Source: JANQPX01 sp041398025 (GTDB lineage: Bacteria; Pseudomonadota; Alphaproteobacteria; Geminicoccales; Geminicoccaceae). From it: a stretch of DNA of 64,000 bases. The notes below the pieces were generated by a model. The model saw nothing but the letters and a program-made list of their open reading frames with translations, was not told the DNA's origin and made no database searches. Shown piece by piece: positions 1 to 10,919 of this stretch; positions within the stretch are counted from its first letter, which is position 1, and each line of letters opens with the position of its first letter. The position numbers and the translations under genes were made by a program. The DNA is taken from assembly GCA_041398025.1 (NCBI GenBank), contig JAWKVM010000015.1:62001-126000 (forward strand), in the 5' to 3' direction.

Positions 1-1713
1 CTGGTTCTGCGCGAGAAACAGGTCGGTCAGGCGCACCTCCGCGACCACCTCCATGCTGGTCTCGTCCTTGACCACAGGCATGTGCTCTTCGTGATTGGCC
101 TCGCAGATGCGCAGCGCCTTTTCCAGATCGTCGTTCGGCGTAAGTGCGACCGGCAGGCGATGCACCAGATCACGCGCCGCTGGCAGCTTCTCCGGGTCCG
201 GCTCGAAGGCGGCATCGGCGAGATCCTCGAAATGGATGGTGCCGACCAGATGCCGATCCGCGTCGACCACGAAGATCGGCAGATGTCGATGCAGAAACAT
301 CGATTTCAGGTGGTCGAGATCGGCATCGAGGCCGACCGTCACCACTTCCGGCCGCATGATCTCGGCGACCTTGCGAATGGCCAGCAACCGTTGATCGTGG
401 CGCGCATAGAGATCGATGCCGCGGCGCAAGAGCTGCCAGCTGAAAAAGGAATGCCAATGGAGCTGGCGGAACATCAGGGATGCAATCGCCACGGTGACCA
501 TGAGGGCGAAGGTGATGCCGTAATCCGCGGTGAGCTCGAACACCATGATGATGGTCGAGATCGGCGCACCCAGCGTGCAGGCGGCCACAGCCGCCATTGC
601 CAGCAGGGCATAAACGCTGGTCGACGAGCCCAGATCCGGGAAGAATCCGACGGCGATCAGCCCGTAGGCCGTGCCGACCAGGGCGCCCAACACAAGGCTC
701 GGGCTGAAGATTCCGCCGCCGAAACCACTGCCCAGGCAAAGGACGGTCGCGGTCGCCTTGGCGATGGCGAGCAGGATCACGAAATGCAGCTCGTAGCTGC
801 CCTTCAGCGTGTTGTCGGTGGTCTCGTAGCCGACACCCAGGACTTCCGGAAACTGGATGGCGATGAGACCGACCATCAGACCTGCCAGCGCAGGACGAAC
901 CCAGGACGCGAGGCCAAGGCGGTCATGCACCCACTGGACCAGCGCGATGCCTCGCAGGAGCCCCATCGCCGAGAGCGCGCAGACCGGCCCCAAAATCATG
1001 AACGCCGGCAGCTCCCAAAACGATGTGACCTGCTGCGGCGGCAGAATGAAGGCGGCGTCGGCGCCGATATGGATGCGTGTGATCACCGTGCCGATCACCG
1101 AGCTGATCACCACCGGCGAGAACGCGCCGATGCCGTAATGGCCGATCACCACCTCGAGCGCGAAGAACACGCCGGCGATCGGCGCGTTGAAGGCGCTGGC
1201 GATCGCCGCCGCCACGCCGCAGCCAAGCAGCGTGCGCGCGAGCGACGGCGACAGATGCAGACGCTGCGCGACGGCTGACGCGAAGGTCGCCCCCAGATGC
1301 ACGATCGGCCCCTCCCGGCCGACCGAGGCACCGCAGCCGATGGAGCCGGCGCTGAGCAGAGCGGCCGCAAGCCCTTCACGCAGGGACATGCGGCCGCTGC
1401 GAAAGGCGCTCGCCGCCATGACGTCGGCCACACCCTGGGGCAGACGCCCCGGCAGAACATGCTTGACGAACAGGCCGACGCCGAGGCCGCCAAGCGTCGT
1501 CACGATGACCAGATGCCACCAGGGCAGCCGCGTTGCGCTGCTCACGATCTGGTCCATGGGATTGCCGAACCAGCCCCACTGCAGCCCCGCGGCCAGCAGG
1601 CGAAAGCCGATGGCGCCGTAGCCGGCCGCCATCCCGATAATCGCTGCCAGGACAAATAGCACCACCTGGTCGTTTCGGCAGAATTCCCGCCAGGCGCTGG
1701 TGAGCCGTTGCAT
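1..1713 (-). CDS. ClC-family chloride channel/antiporter with CBS domains, 3' end outside window
   Basis: Integral inner-membrane protein that moves chloride, probably in exchange for protons. 571 codons are visible, starting at ATG 1711-1713, and the frame is open to the window edge, so the C-terminus is missing. The ClC signatures are present: a GREGP motif carrying the gating glutamate, preceded by a glycine/serine-rich loop (GSIGCGASVGREGP), and later the GSGFGGGIFSP loop. Many hydrophobic helices fill the first ~430 residues. The last ~140 residues are soluble and read as a CBS-domain pair (nucleotide-sensing regulatory module), the second one cut. The gene stands alone, divergent from the dehydratase gene. 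Whether it is a channel or an antiporter cannot be decided from what is visible. Confidence 0.9.
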   Translation of the reverse strand, partial: MQRLTSAWREFCRNDQVVLFVLAAIIGMAAGYGAIGFRLLAAGLQWGWFGNPMDQIVSSATRLPWWHLVIVTTLGGLGVGLFVKHVLPGRLPQGVADVMAASAFRSGRMSLREGLAAALLSAGSIGCGASVGREGPIVHLGATFASAVAQRLHLSPSLARTLLGCGVAAAIASAFNAPIAGVFFALEVVIGHYGIGAFSPVVISSVIGTVITRIHIGADAAFILPPQQVTSFWELPAFMILGPVCALSAMGLLRGIALVQWVHDRLGLASWVRPALAGLMVGLIAIQFPEVLGVGYETTDNTLKGSYELHFVILLAIAKATATVLCLGSGFGGGIFSPSLVLGALVGTAYGLIAVGFFPDLGSSTSVYALLAMAAVAACTLGAPISTIIMVFELTADYGITFALMVTVAIASLMFRQLHWHSFFSWQLLRRGIDLYARHDQRLLAIRKVAEIMRPEVVTVGLDADLDHLKSMFLHRHLPIFVVDADRHLVGTIHFEDLADAAFEPDPEKLPAARDLVHRLPVALTPNDDLEKALRICEANHEEHMPVVKDETSMEVVAEVRLTDLFLAQNQ

Positions 1714-1917
1714 ATCGCCAACACAATGTAAAACGAGAACATTTGCAACTTAGATGAGGAGAGCGCAGACCATAAGAGCCCGACGGTTGATCCTGAACGC
1801 GACAGCCCGTCACACCGGGCGCGGCCGGGCATGGCCCGGTGCATTGACTTGGGTTCGGGACCAGCTGGTAGGGTATGCGGGCTCGCCACGAGCGTAGAGG
1901 CAAACGGGAACACCACG

Positions 1918-3621
1918 ATGACCGAGAAGAAGACGGGGATGGCGCATGGGTTGACCCATATGGGGGATCCGGACTTCGCGCTCTACATGCGCCGCTCCTT
2001 TGCGAGCTCGATGGGCTACAGCCGGGAGATGCTGGAAAAGCCGGTGATCGGCATCGTGGATACCTCCTCGGGCTTCAACAATTGCCATCGCGGCGTGCCG
2101 GAGCTGATCGAGGCAGTGAAGCGCGGCGTGCTCGCAGCGGGCGGGCTGCCGATCTCCTTTCCCACCATCTCGCTCGGCGAAAGCTTCGTCTCGCCGACCA
2201 CGCTGATGTTCCGCAATCTCATGAGCATGGACGTCGAGGAGATGATCCGCGCCCAGCCGATGGACGCGGTCGTCCTGATCGGCGGCTGCGACAAGACCGT
2301 GCCTGCGCTCCTCATGGGGGCGATCTCCGCGGACAAGCCCGCCATCCTCCTGGTCACCGGCCCGATGATGACCTCGCGCCACGGGGCGGAGCGCCTCGGC
2401 GCCTGCACCGACTGCCGTCGGTTCTGGGCGGAGTTCAGAGGCGGCAGGATCGACCGCGACCAGATCGACGCGATCGGCGCGCGCCTGTGCACCACCGAAG
2501 GCACCTGCCCGGTGATGGGCACGGCGAGCACCATGGCCTGCATCGCCGAGAGCATGGGCATGACCCTCCCCGGCACCGCCGCGATCCCGGCGGTCCACGC
2601 CGATCGCCTGCGCGCCGCCGAGGCGAGCGGGTCTCGCGCGGTCAGCCTTGCCGCCGAGGGGCTGAAGCCGAGTGCGATCGTCACCCAGGCCGCGGTCGAT
2701 AACGCCCTTCGCGTGCTGCTGGCGATCGGCGGTTCGACCAACGGCATTCTGCATCTCGCCGCGATCGCCGGCCGTGCCGGGATCGACCTGCCGCTGGATC
2801 ATCTCAATCGCATCAGCGACGAGACACCCGTGGTCGTCGACCTCAAACCCACCGGCCCGCACTACATGGAAGACTTTTTTGCAGCCGGCGGCGTCGGCCC
2901 GGTGCTTCGGGGCCTGCAGCCCCTGCTGCAGCTCGAGGTCATGACGGTGACCGGCGAAACCCTGGCCAAGCGATTGGAGAACGAAGCCGAGGTGGCGGAT
3001 ATCGGCATCGTCAAAAGCCTGGATCAGCCGCTTCAGCCGAAGGGCGGGCTGATCGCCCTGTTCGGCAGCCTTGCGCCTGGCGGCGCCATCCTGAAACGGT
3101 CTGCAGCCGACAGTCGGCTGTTCGAGCACGAAGGCCGGGCGGTCGTGTTCACGAGTCTCGAGGATCTCGCCCTGCGGGTCGACGATCCCGACCTCGACGT
3201 CGAGCCGGACGACATCCTGGTCCTGCAGAACGCCGGCCCGAAAAGCGGCACCGGCATGCCCGAGGCTGGCTATCTGCCGATCCCCGGGAAACTGGCCAAA
3301 GCGGGCATCCGCGACATGATCCGCATCTCGGATGCGCGCATGAGCGGCACCGCCTTCGGCACGATCATCCTGCACACCACGCCCGAGGCAGCGCTCGGCG
3401 GCCCGCTCGGGCTGGTGCGCGACGGCGACCGCATCCGGCTCAGCGTCGAGCGCCGCTCACTGGATCTCCTGGTCAGCGACGACGAGCTCGATGCCAGGCG
3501 CCGCGACCACCAGGCACCGGAACGCCCGACCCGCGGCTACGCCCGCCTCTATCACGATCACGTCCTGCCGGCCGATGCCGGCTGCGACTTCGATTTTCTT
3601 CAGGCGAAACCGAAGTCCTAG
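1918..3621 (+). CDS. IlvD/Edd-family sugar-acid dehydratase
   Basis: Iron-sulfur and magnesium dependent dehydratase of 567 residues. The family removes water from dihydroxy-acids: dihydroxyacid dehydratase in branched-chain amino acid synthesis, phosphogluconate dehydratase, and pentonate/hexonate dehydratases. Visible features are GGCDKTVPALLMGA (cluster cysteine), DTSSGFNNCH near the N-terminus, TEGTCPVMGTASTM (second cluster cysteine) and DARMSGTAFG with the catalytic serine. An ATG also exists at 1831, but the 29 extra residues do not look like the family, so I chose ATG 1918. The sequence style is closer to L-arabinonate/pentonate dehydratases than to housekeeping IlvD, so a sugar-acid catabolic role is inferred; no other pathway gene lies beside it. 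Its stop overlaps the stop of the next, convergent gene by 4 bp. Confidence 0.85.
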   Translation: MTEKKTGMAHGLTHMGDPDFALYMRRSFASSMGYSREMLEKPVIGIVDTSSGFNNCHRGVPELIEAVKRGVLAAGGLPISFPTISLGESFVSPTTLMFRNLMSMDVEEMIRAQPMDAVVLIGGCDKTVPALLMGAISADKPAILLVTGPMMTSRHGAERLGACTDCRRFWAEFRGGRIDRDQIDAIGARLCTTEGTCPVMGTASTMACIAESMGMTLPGTAAIPAVHADRLRAAEASGSRAVSLAAEGLKPSAIVTQAAVDNALRVLLAIGGSTNGILHLAAIAGRAGIDLPLDHLNRISDETPVVVDLKPTGPHYMEDFFAAGGVGPVLRGLQPLLQLEVMTVTGETLAKRLENEAEVADIGIVKSLDQPLQPKGGLIALFGSLAPGGAILKRSAADSRLFEHEGRAVVFTSLEDLALRVDDPDLDVEPDDILVLQNAGPKSGTGMPEAGYLPIPGKLAKAGIRDMIRISDARMSGTAFGTIILHTTPEAALGGPLGLVRDGDRIRLSVERRSLDLLVSDDELDARRRDHQAPERPTRGYARLYHDHVLPADAGCDFDFLQAKPKS

Positions 3622-4322
3622 GCTTTCCAAAAGGATTGGCGACCGCGACGTACGCGCACGGCACCGAGACCTGCCAGGCCAAAGGCGAGCAGCACCAGGG
3701 CCGAAGGCTCAGCCACATCGACCAGCACGTTCTCGATCGGCTCGTTGATTGCAATGGTGTCGATGAAAAAATCCCACTCGCCGGCAAACGGATCCGAAAG
3801 ATCGGCGGCGATCGTCACCAGATCGATGATGGCCCCGCCGGAGTCGAGCCTGAAAACGTCGAACCCGTTGGCAAGGTTGGCGGGCAGATTGTCGAGAGAC
3901 ACCGAATCGACCAACGCCGCGCCGGAGAAGGCCTGAATGAGAAAGCTGTCGACATCGATCAGACCGTTGAACAACAGCCCTTCGATCGTGGTTGCAGCGA
4001 CGGCGCCGTCCAAGGTGATCGACAAGGCAGGCTGCAGCGACGGATCGCCGACCGCGCCGCCCGCGGGATGGTTGGCCGTGCTGTAGAGATTGGGCGTGGT
4101 CGCGAATGGCGTCGCCGGCAGGAATGTCGGGAAGCCCAGGACCACGCCGCCACTGAATGTCACCCCACCGATCGTAATATCCTGCGCCGGCCCGGCATCG
4201 GCAAAAACACTTGGCCCGGTGGCGAGCGGCGGCACGCTCTCGAAGTCGATGATGATCGCCTGCGCGACGTTGGCCTGCGCTCCCAGGAGCAAGCCGAAAG
4301 CTCCGCCGATGATGGTCCTCAT
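3618..4322 (-). CDS. Secreted protein with PEP-CTERM-like sorting tail
   Basis: A 234-residue exported protein. ATG 4322 follows a good GGAGAGGAGA ribosome site; an upstream in-frame start at 4340 is less likely. The N-terminus is a signal peptide (MRTIIGGAFGLLLGAQ, cleavage near AQA). The body is rich in Gly, Ala, Asp and Leu with beta-type character. The C-terminus has the three-part PEP-CTERM plan: an EPSA motif, a hydrophobic helix (LVLLAFGLAGLGAV) and an Arg-rich end (RVRRGRQ). Known family logic: such tails are recognised by exosortase and the proteins go to the surface or the exopolysaccharide matrix. No exosortase gene is in this window. The stop overlaps the dehydratase stop (CTAG). 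Confidence 0.75.
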   Translation of the reverse strand: MRTIIGGAFGLLLGAQANVAQAIIIDFESVPPLATGPSVFADAGPAQDITIGGVTFSGGVVLGFPTFLPATPFATTPNLYSTANHPAGGAVGDPSLQPALSITLDGAVAATTIEGLLFNGLIDVDSFLIQAFSGAALVDSVSLDNLPANLANGFDVFRLDSGGAIIDLVTIAADLSDPFAGEWDFFIDTIAINEPIENVLVDVAEPSALVLLAFGLAGLGAVRVRRGRQSFWKA

Positions 4323-4751
4323 GGTCTCCTCTCCCCGCATACAGATGACGTCTCAAGACGCCTGACACTAAATCAACCAAAAGTTTTGCAAAAATCATGC
4401 CGCATGATCTGAAAGATCTCGCGGATCAGAAAAAGCCTCTGTGATGCAAAGAGTTAACGAACTCCTCATTGCACGCGATCGGCTGGTCATCGGCAAAAAC
4501 TGTAAAAAAGATCGGCAAAACTCTTGAAGATTTGTAAAGTTTTCAAGACATGCAAGGGTGCCTGCTTGCCTCGACAGCCCAGCCGAACCACCTCAATCTG
4601 GTGGTGCGACCACATCATCCGATGGGCCCAGATGCCGGTAAATAGGCGTGGAATCAATATGTTACGCGCCCAGGCAACGAAGTCCTCAGATGTGGTCATA
4701 CCCCTTGATCGTGATCGGATGGACATCGCCTTACGAACTGGACCATCGACT

Positions 4752-5438
4752 ATGCGGCTTCGTTGCTGTCTTGCGGTTCTGGCACTGTTGAGCGCCCACA
4801 TCCTCGATGCCATGCCGGCACGGGGCCAGACACCGGCTTCGCATCCCACCAACGGCGATGCCATCGACCTCGATCCGCTGCGCCGCTACATCCCGCGCGC
4901 CGACATCTACATGCCGATCCCGGGCGGGGTCGCCGCGCTCACCAGCCCCGCCGACTACGCCGGCACCATCGAGGAACAAGCGGCGCAGCGGCATGGCGGG
5001 CTGATCGTCGGCTATTGCCTGAAGGCGAGCTGCCGCTATGTCACTCACCTCGTCGTCCTGCAGGTCTGCAACAATCAGATCGGCGGACCTGATGGCAGTG
5101 ATTATCTGACGCTTGCCGTGGTGCGTCTTCCCTATGGCAACAAGCCCGGATTTCTGAAGTCACTGCAGGGTCGGGACTACGCGCATAATTTCCAGGCCTA
5201 TGGTCCCTATGAACAGAGCCTGCCGCTGGGCAGCGCCTCGAACAAGGTCGAGGCGCTCTATGCGATGGCGGCGGACGGCGCCGGCCCGATCGCACCGCTC
5301 GATTATCTCGGGCACACGCCGAAATCCCAGCAGAGCCCGGAAACCCTGGCCCTGTACGCCACCATGTTCAAGAACGCCGACGGCGTCCCCTTCCCGCATT
5401 TCCAGGTCAGGCATCTCTGCCAGCAGCCGGTGAGTTGA
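4752..5438 (+). CDS. Exported protein of unknown function
   Basis: I do not recognise this 228-residue protein. ATG 4752 gives a clean signal peptide (MRLRCCLAVLALLSAHILDA, cleavage near ARGQ). The open frame extends upstream to 4524, but that stretch has no protein-like character. The mature part has conserved-looking aromatic and glycine positions, several cysteines (YCLKASCRY, QVCNNQ, HLCQQ) that could form disulfides, and no membrane helix. It stands alone between a PEP-CTERM-like gene and the AT-rich island. It is probably periplasmic or secreted. Confidence 0.6.
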   Translation: MRLRCCLAVLALLSAHILDAMPARGQTPASHPTNGDAIDLDPLRRYIPRADIYMPIPGGVAALTSPADYAGTIEEQAAQRHGGLIVGYCLKASCRYVTHLVVLQVCNNQIGGPDGSDYLTLAVVRLPYGNKPGFLKSLQGRDYAHNFQAYGPYEQSLPLGSASNKVEALYAMAADGAGPIAPLDYLGHTPKSQQSPETLALYATMFKNADGVPFPHFQVRHLCQQPVS

Positions 5439-5499
5439 TCTTTCTTCTACGATTCTGGCCTATAGGACAGCCTCCCGGTCAAGGCAGTAAAGGGATCAT

Positions 5500-5640
5500 G
5501 TACTTATCTGAAAAAATTTAAATAATATCTTATCAATACTGTAAAAAAGCATAGATAATCAGCTAACTTTAGTAAAATTATCACATTTTTTACTTCTTGT
5601 GATTTTGAAAAACTTGTGATTGATTTGCTCTGTAACATTA
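5500..5640. other. AT-rich island in a GC-rich chromosome
   Basis: From about 5500 to 5640 the sequence is dominated by A and T (runs of AAAAAATTTAAATAATA type), in sharp contrast to the surrounding DNA. It lies directly before the broken TIR gene, whose own coding part is also less GC-rich than its neighbours. This is a compositional sign of transferred DNA. No gene or clear repeat was seen in it. Confidence 0.6.
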
Positions 5641-6525
5641 ACACTATTCAGCGCATTTTCATGTCGCTTCGAGATGCAGCGTATGTTGGTTGAAGAGATA
5701 CGAGCGAATCTCCTTAGTGAGAACAAAGCCACCCGTTTGGGTGCCCTGTTGCTCATCAATCTTCGACTGATGCGAGATCCATGCAGAATCGATACGTTCC
5801 TCTCCTATCTTGAGGAGCATATAGAAGCGGGATCGGACCACGAGGTTCTGAGCTATCTCCACGGCGTCATTGCCAACTGGAAGTCACTTCGCAGACCGCT
5901 GGACAGAAGGAATTTCCGGAAAAGGAGGAGACGGGCGGACCGGGTCAACTCATGGAGAGCCAGGGACGTGCCTTCTTCAGCGAGAAGATCGTGGCACTCC
6001 TCAGCTATGCCCATAGGGATGACGAGTTCCATAGAGGATTCATCACTACCGTCAGCTGAATCCATAAGAGATGCCGTCAACCTATATCTGGGAACAGATG
6101 GATTCGTCGATGTCGTCTATGACGCAAAAGACATAAAAATCGGAGAGCAATGGAAGAGAAAACTAGACATTATTCTAGACCGAACCAATTTCCTAATCCC
6201 TATAGTCTCACCCAACTATGTATTGAGCAAATATTGCCTATATGAGCTTGAGCGATTCATGGAAAGAGAGCGAGAGCAAAAGAAGACGATCTCATTATTC
6301 CAATCAAGTTCGTAACATTGGATAATGTCGACACGAGTAAGCTTGGCTATCGTCGAGAATTTGCTGAAAAGGCAATATGTCGACTGGACAGGACTCAGGC
6401 TGGAGCAATCCGCCAGCGACAAGGTCTTCGTTGCCGTCGATGAGTTGGCCCAACAGATCGTCGACGCCATCGCTCGGAGTGGCATCGAAACGCGACCGAC
6501 CGCCATCGGCCAAGCGATGGCATGA
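5620..6525 (+). pseudogene. Frameshifted TIR-domain protein gene
   Basis: The pieces of one TIR-domain protein are spread over alternating reading frames. An N-terminal helical part (MLVEEIRANLLSENK to about 5880) is in one frame. The TIR start (KIVALLSYAHRDDEFHRGF) is in a second frame and ends at a stop at 6057. The core (SIRDAVNLYLG, VVYDAKDIKIGEQW, SPNYVLSKYCLYELERF with the conserved glutamate) returns to the first frame. EDDLIIPIKFVTLDNVD is in the second again, and RQYVDWTGLR to the stop at 6525 is in the first. Three or four frame changes in 900 bp while all neighbours are intact point to real decay. TIR domains of this type are often NAD-cleaving effectors in bacterial immunity; the function here is probably lost. 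Sequencing error is the alternative. Confidence 0.75.
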
Positions 6526-6551
6526 CACCCGCTTCTCCGACCGGAACCAGG

Positions 6552-6989
6552 TCAGTGCGCCGAGATGCTCCCCCTGGAGGCTTCGATCATCGCCTCGGCA
6601 ATCTCGATGTCGCGCTCGAGCTTCGCCTTGGTGACGTCGTCCGATGCCTCGGTGAGGTCGTCCTTGGCAAGACGGATGCGCTTTTCCGCCTCGGCGACAT
6701 CGATTTCCGCGACCGGCACGGCCTCCTCGGCGAGCACCGTGCAACCCTTCTCGTTGACCTCGGCAAAGCCGCCGCCCACGAAGATGCGCTGGGCGACACG
6801 GTCGCCTTCGTAGACTTCAATGATCCCCGGGCGCAGCAGGGACATCAGCGGGCTGTGCTCCGGAAGCACGCCGAAATCGCCGGCAGCCCCAGGCGCAACC
6901 ACCATGTCCACCTCTTCGCTGGCGAGCAGACGCTCGGGCGAAACCAGCTCGAACGCCACCTTCCCGGGCGTAGCCGATCCTTCAGCCAT
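6552..6989 (-). CDS. atpC: ATP synthase F1 subunit epsilon
   Basis: Central-stalk subunit of F1, 145 residues, last gene of the atpHAGDC operon. The N-terminal beta-sandwich is clear (KVAFELVSPERLL, GDFGVLPEHSPLMSLLRPG) and a C-terminal helical part follows (AEAEKRIRLAKDDL). Start ATG 6989 is preceded by AAGGAG. It follows atpD by 11 bp. The subunit couples rotor movement to catalysis and can restrain ATP hydrolysis. Confidence 0.97.
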   Translation of the reverse strand: MAEGSATPGKVAFELVSPERLLASEEVDMVVAPGAAGDFGVLPEHSPLMSLLRPGIIEVYEGDRVAQRIFVGGGFAEVNEKGCTVLAEEAVPVAEIDVAEAEKRIRLAKDDLTEASDDVTKAKLERDIEIAEAMIEASRGSISAH

Positions 6990-7000
6990 CGATCCGCTCC

Positions 7001-8434
7001 TTAGGACTCGGCCGCCATCTTCTTGGCCTTCTCGACTGCTTCCTCGATATTGCCGACCATGTAGAAGGCGGCTTCGGGAAGGTCGTCATAATCGCCGTTG
7101 CAGATCGCCTTGAAGCCGGAGATCGTGTCTTCGAGCGAGACGAGCTTGCCGGGCGAGCCGGTGAACACCTCGGCGACGAAGAACGGCTGGGACAGGAAGC
7201 GCTGGATTTTTCGCGCACGCGCGACCACCAGCTTGTCCTCTTCGGAGAGTTCGTCCATGCCGAGAATGGCGATGATGTCCTGCAGCGCCTTGTAGCGCTG
7301 CAGCGTCTCCTGGACCTCACGGGCGACCGCGTAATGCTCCTCGCCGACCGTCTGCGGCTCGAGGATGCGCGAGGTGGAATCGAGCGGATCCACGGCAGGA
7401 TAGATGCCGAGCTCGGCGATCTGACGGGACAGCACCGTGGTCGCGTCCAGATGCGAGAACGCGGTCGCCGGCGCCGGGTCGGTCAAGTCGTCGGCGGGCA
7501 CGTAGATCGCCTGCACCGAGGTGATCGAGCCCTTGTTGGTCGAGGTGATGCGCTCCTGCAGGCCGCCCATGTCGGTGCCGAGCGTAGGCTGGTAGCCCAC
7601 CGCCGACGGGATACGGCCGAGCAGGGCCGACACTTCGGAACCCGCCTGGGTGAAGCGGAAAATGTTGTCGACGAAAAGGAGTGTATCCGCGCCTTCGGCG
7701 TCGCGGAAATGCTCGGCGACGGTCAGGCCGGAAAGGGCGACACGGGCACGCGCACCCGGAGGCTCGTTCATCTGACCATAGATCAGCGCCACCTTGGACT
7801 TGGCCTGATCTTCCAGATCGATAACGCCCGATTCGATCATCTCGTGGTAAAGATCATTGCCCTCGCGGGTGCGCTCGCCGACGCCGGCGAACACCGAGAA
7901 ACCACCATGAGCCTTGGCGACGTTGTTGATCAACTCCATGATCAGCACCGTCTTACCGACGCCCGCTCCACCAAAGAGCCCGATCTTGCCGCCCTTCGGG
8001 TAAGGAGTCAGCAGGTCCACCACCTTGATGCCGGTGACCAGCACCTCGGTCTCGGTGGACTGGTCGACGAATTCCGGCGCCGGCGCGTGGATCGGCGCAG
8101 TCGCCTTGGCGTTCACCGGGCCGCGCTGATCGATCGGCTCGCCGATGACGTTCAAGATGCGCCCGAGCGTCTCGCGCCCGACCGGCACCGCGATCGGCTC
8201 GCCGGTGTCGATCACCTCCTGACCGCGGGTCAGCCCCTCGGTGCCGTCCATGGCGATGGTGCGCACGGTCTGCTCACCCAGATGCTGCGCGACTTCCAGC
8301 ACCAGCTTGTTGCCTCGGTTCTCGGTGTGCAGCGCGTTCAGGATCTCCGGCAGATGGCCGTCGAACTGCACGTCCACAACGGCGCCCATGACCTGGGAGA
8401 CCTTGCCGGTTTGCACATTTTCTTGCGTTGCCAT
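7001..8434 (-). CDS. atpD: ATP synthase F1 subunit beta
   Basis: Catalytic subunit of F1, 477 residues, full family length. The Walker A loop GGAGVGKTVLIMEL lies near residue 155, with the glutamate-arginine motif GERTREGNDLYHEM after it and the SALLGRIPSAVGYQPTL segment that is typical of beta subunits. ADP and phosphate bind here, and ATP is released as the gamma shaft turns. It lies between atpG (63 bp upstream) and atpC (11 bp downstream) on the minus strand. Confidence 0.98.
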   Translation of the reverse strand: MATQENVQTGKVSQVMGAVVDVQFDGHLPEILNALHTENRGNKLVLEVAQHLGEQTVRTIAMDGTEGLTRGQEVIDTGEPIAVPVGRETLGRILNVIGEPIDQRGPVNAKATAPIHAPAPEFVDQSTETEVLVTGIKVVDLLTPYPKGGKIGLFGGAGVGKTVLIMELINNVAKAHGGFSVFAGVGERTREGNDLYHEMIESGVIDLEDQAKSKVALIYGQMNEPPGARARVALSGLTVAEHFRDAEGADTLLFVDNIFRFTQAGSEVSALLGRIPSAVGYQPTLGTDMGGLQERITSTNKGSITSVQAIYVPADDLTDPAPATAFSHLDATTVLSRQIAELGIYPAVDPLDSTSRILEPQTVGEEHYAVAREVQETLQRYKALQDIIAILGMDELSEEDKLVVARARKIQRFLSQPFFVAEVFTGSPGKLVSLEDTISGFKAICNGDYDDLPEAAFYMVGNIEEAVEKAKKMAAES

Positions 8435-8497
8435 GTTTCTTCCTCGTCTCCGTCTCCGAGGTTCGCGTCGAACCTCGTTGGCCGGGCCCGGTCCTGT

Positions 8498-9379
8498 CTA
8501 CAGGGCCTCGGCGCCCGAGATGATCTCGATCAGTTCGCTGGTGATCTTCGCCTGACGCGTGCGGTTGTAGACCAGCGTCAACCTGTCGATCATGTCGCCG
8601 GCATTGCGTGTGGCATTGTCCATCGCCGACATGCGAGCACCCTGCTCGGAGGCGGCGTTTTCGGTCAGAGCGCCATAGATCTGCACCGCCAGATTGCGCG
8701 GCAGCAGCTCCTTGAGGATCACATCCTCTTCCGGCTCGAACTCGTAGACCGCCTTCACGCCGCCATCGGCCTCATCGCTCTCCGGCGTCTCCACCGGGAT
8801 AAGCTGCTTCAAGGTCAGGATCTGGGTGATCGCCGACTTGAACTCATTGAAGATGATGGTGCAGACGTCGAACTCGCCAGCGTCATAGAGTTGCTCGATC
8901 TTGAGCGCGATCGCCACCGCCTCGTCGTAGCTGAGCCGCGCCTTGCCGACCCCGTCGATCGTCTCGATGATCTTGCTGCCGTGATCGCGCCGAAGCTGAT
9001 CCCGGCCCTTGCGCCCGATGCAGAGCACCTTGACCGTCTTGCCTGCTGCCTCGAGCTCCACGATCTTGCGGCGCGCGCCGCGCGCGATCGAGCTGTTGAA
9101 GCCGCCGCAAAGTCCGCGATCCGCGGTGGCGACGATCAGGAGATGCACCTCGTCCCTGCCGGTGCCGGCAAGCAGCTTCGGTGCGTTCTCGGGATCGGCG
9201 ACGCCGGCGGCCAGGTTCCGGAGCATGCTGCTCATGCCTTCGGCGAAAGGCCTGGCGGCCTCCGCCTGTTCCTGCGCCTTCTTCAGCTTGGACGCCGCCA
9301 CCAGCTTCATCGCACTGGTGATCTTCTGCGTCTGCTTCACGCTGCCGATGCGGTTCCTGAGTTCTTTTAAGGATGCCAT
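8498..9379 (-). CDS. atpG: ATP synthase F1 subunit gamma
   Basis: Rotor shaft of F1, 293 residues. The long N-terminal helix starts with MASLKELRNRIGSVKQTQKITSAMKLVAASKL, with the last residues of that run forming the classic gamma signature. The C-terminal helix is also typical (ALTENAASEQGARMSAMDNATRNAGDM, quoted here in part). ATG 9379 sits 10 bp after the atpA stop, so translation is probably coupled. Confidence 0.97.
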   Translation of the reverse strand: MASLKELRNRIGSVKQTQKITSAMKLVAASKLKKAQEQAEAARPFAEGMSSMLRNLAAGVADPENAPKLLAGTGRDEVHLLIVATADRGLCGGFNSSIARGARRKIVELEAAGKTVKVLCIGRKGRDQLRRDHGSKIIETIDGVGKARLSYDEAVAIALKIEQLYDAGEFDVCTIIFNEFKSAITQILTLKQLIPVETPESDEADGGVKAVYEFEPEEDVILKELLPRNLAVQIYGALTENAASEQGARMSAMDNATRNAGDMIDRLTLVYNRTRQAKITSELIEIISGAEAL

Positions 9380-9389
9380 CGATCAGCGC

Positions 9390-10918
<1,529 letters not shown>

Positions 10919-10919
<1 letters not shown>

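Noticed and set aside
82..1278. 398-codon open frame on the plus strand
   Set aside because: It is antisense to the ClC gene, with Arg/His/Asp-rich low-complexity translation typical of GC-rich shadow frames.
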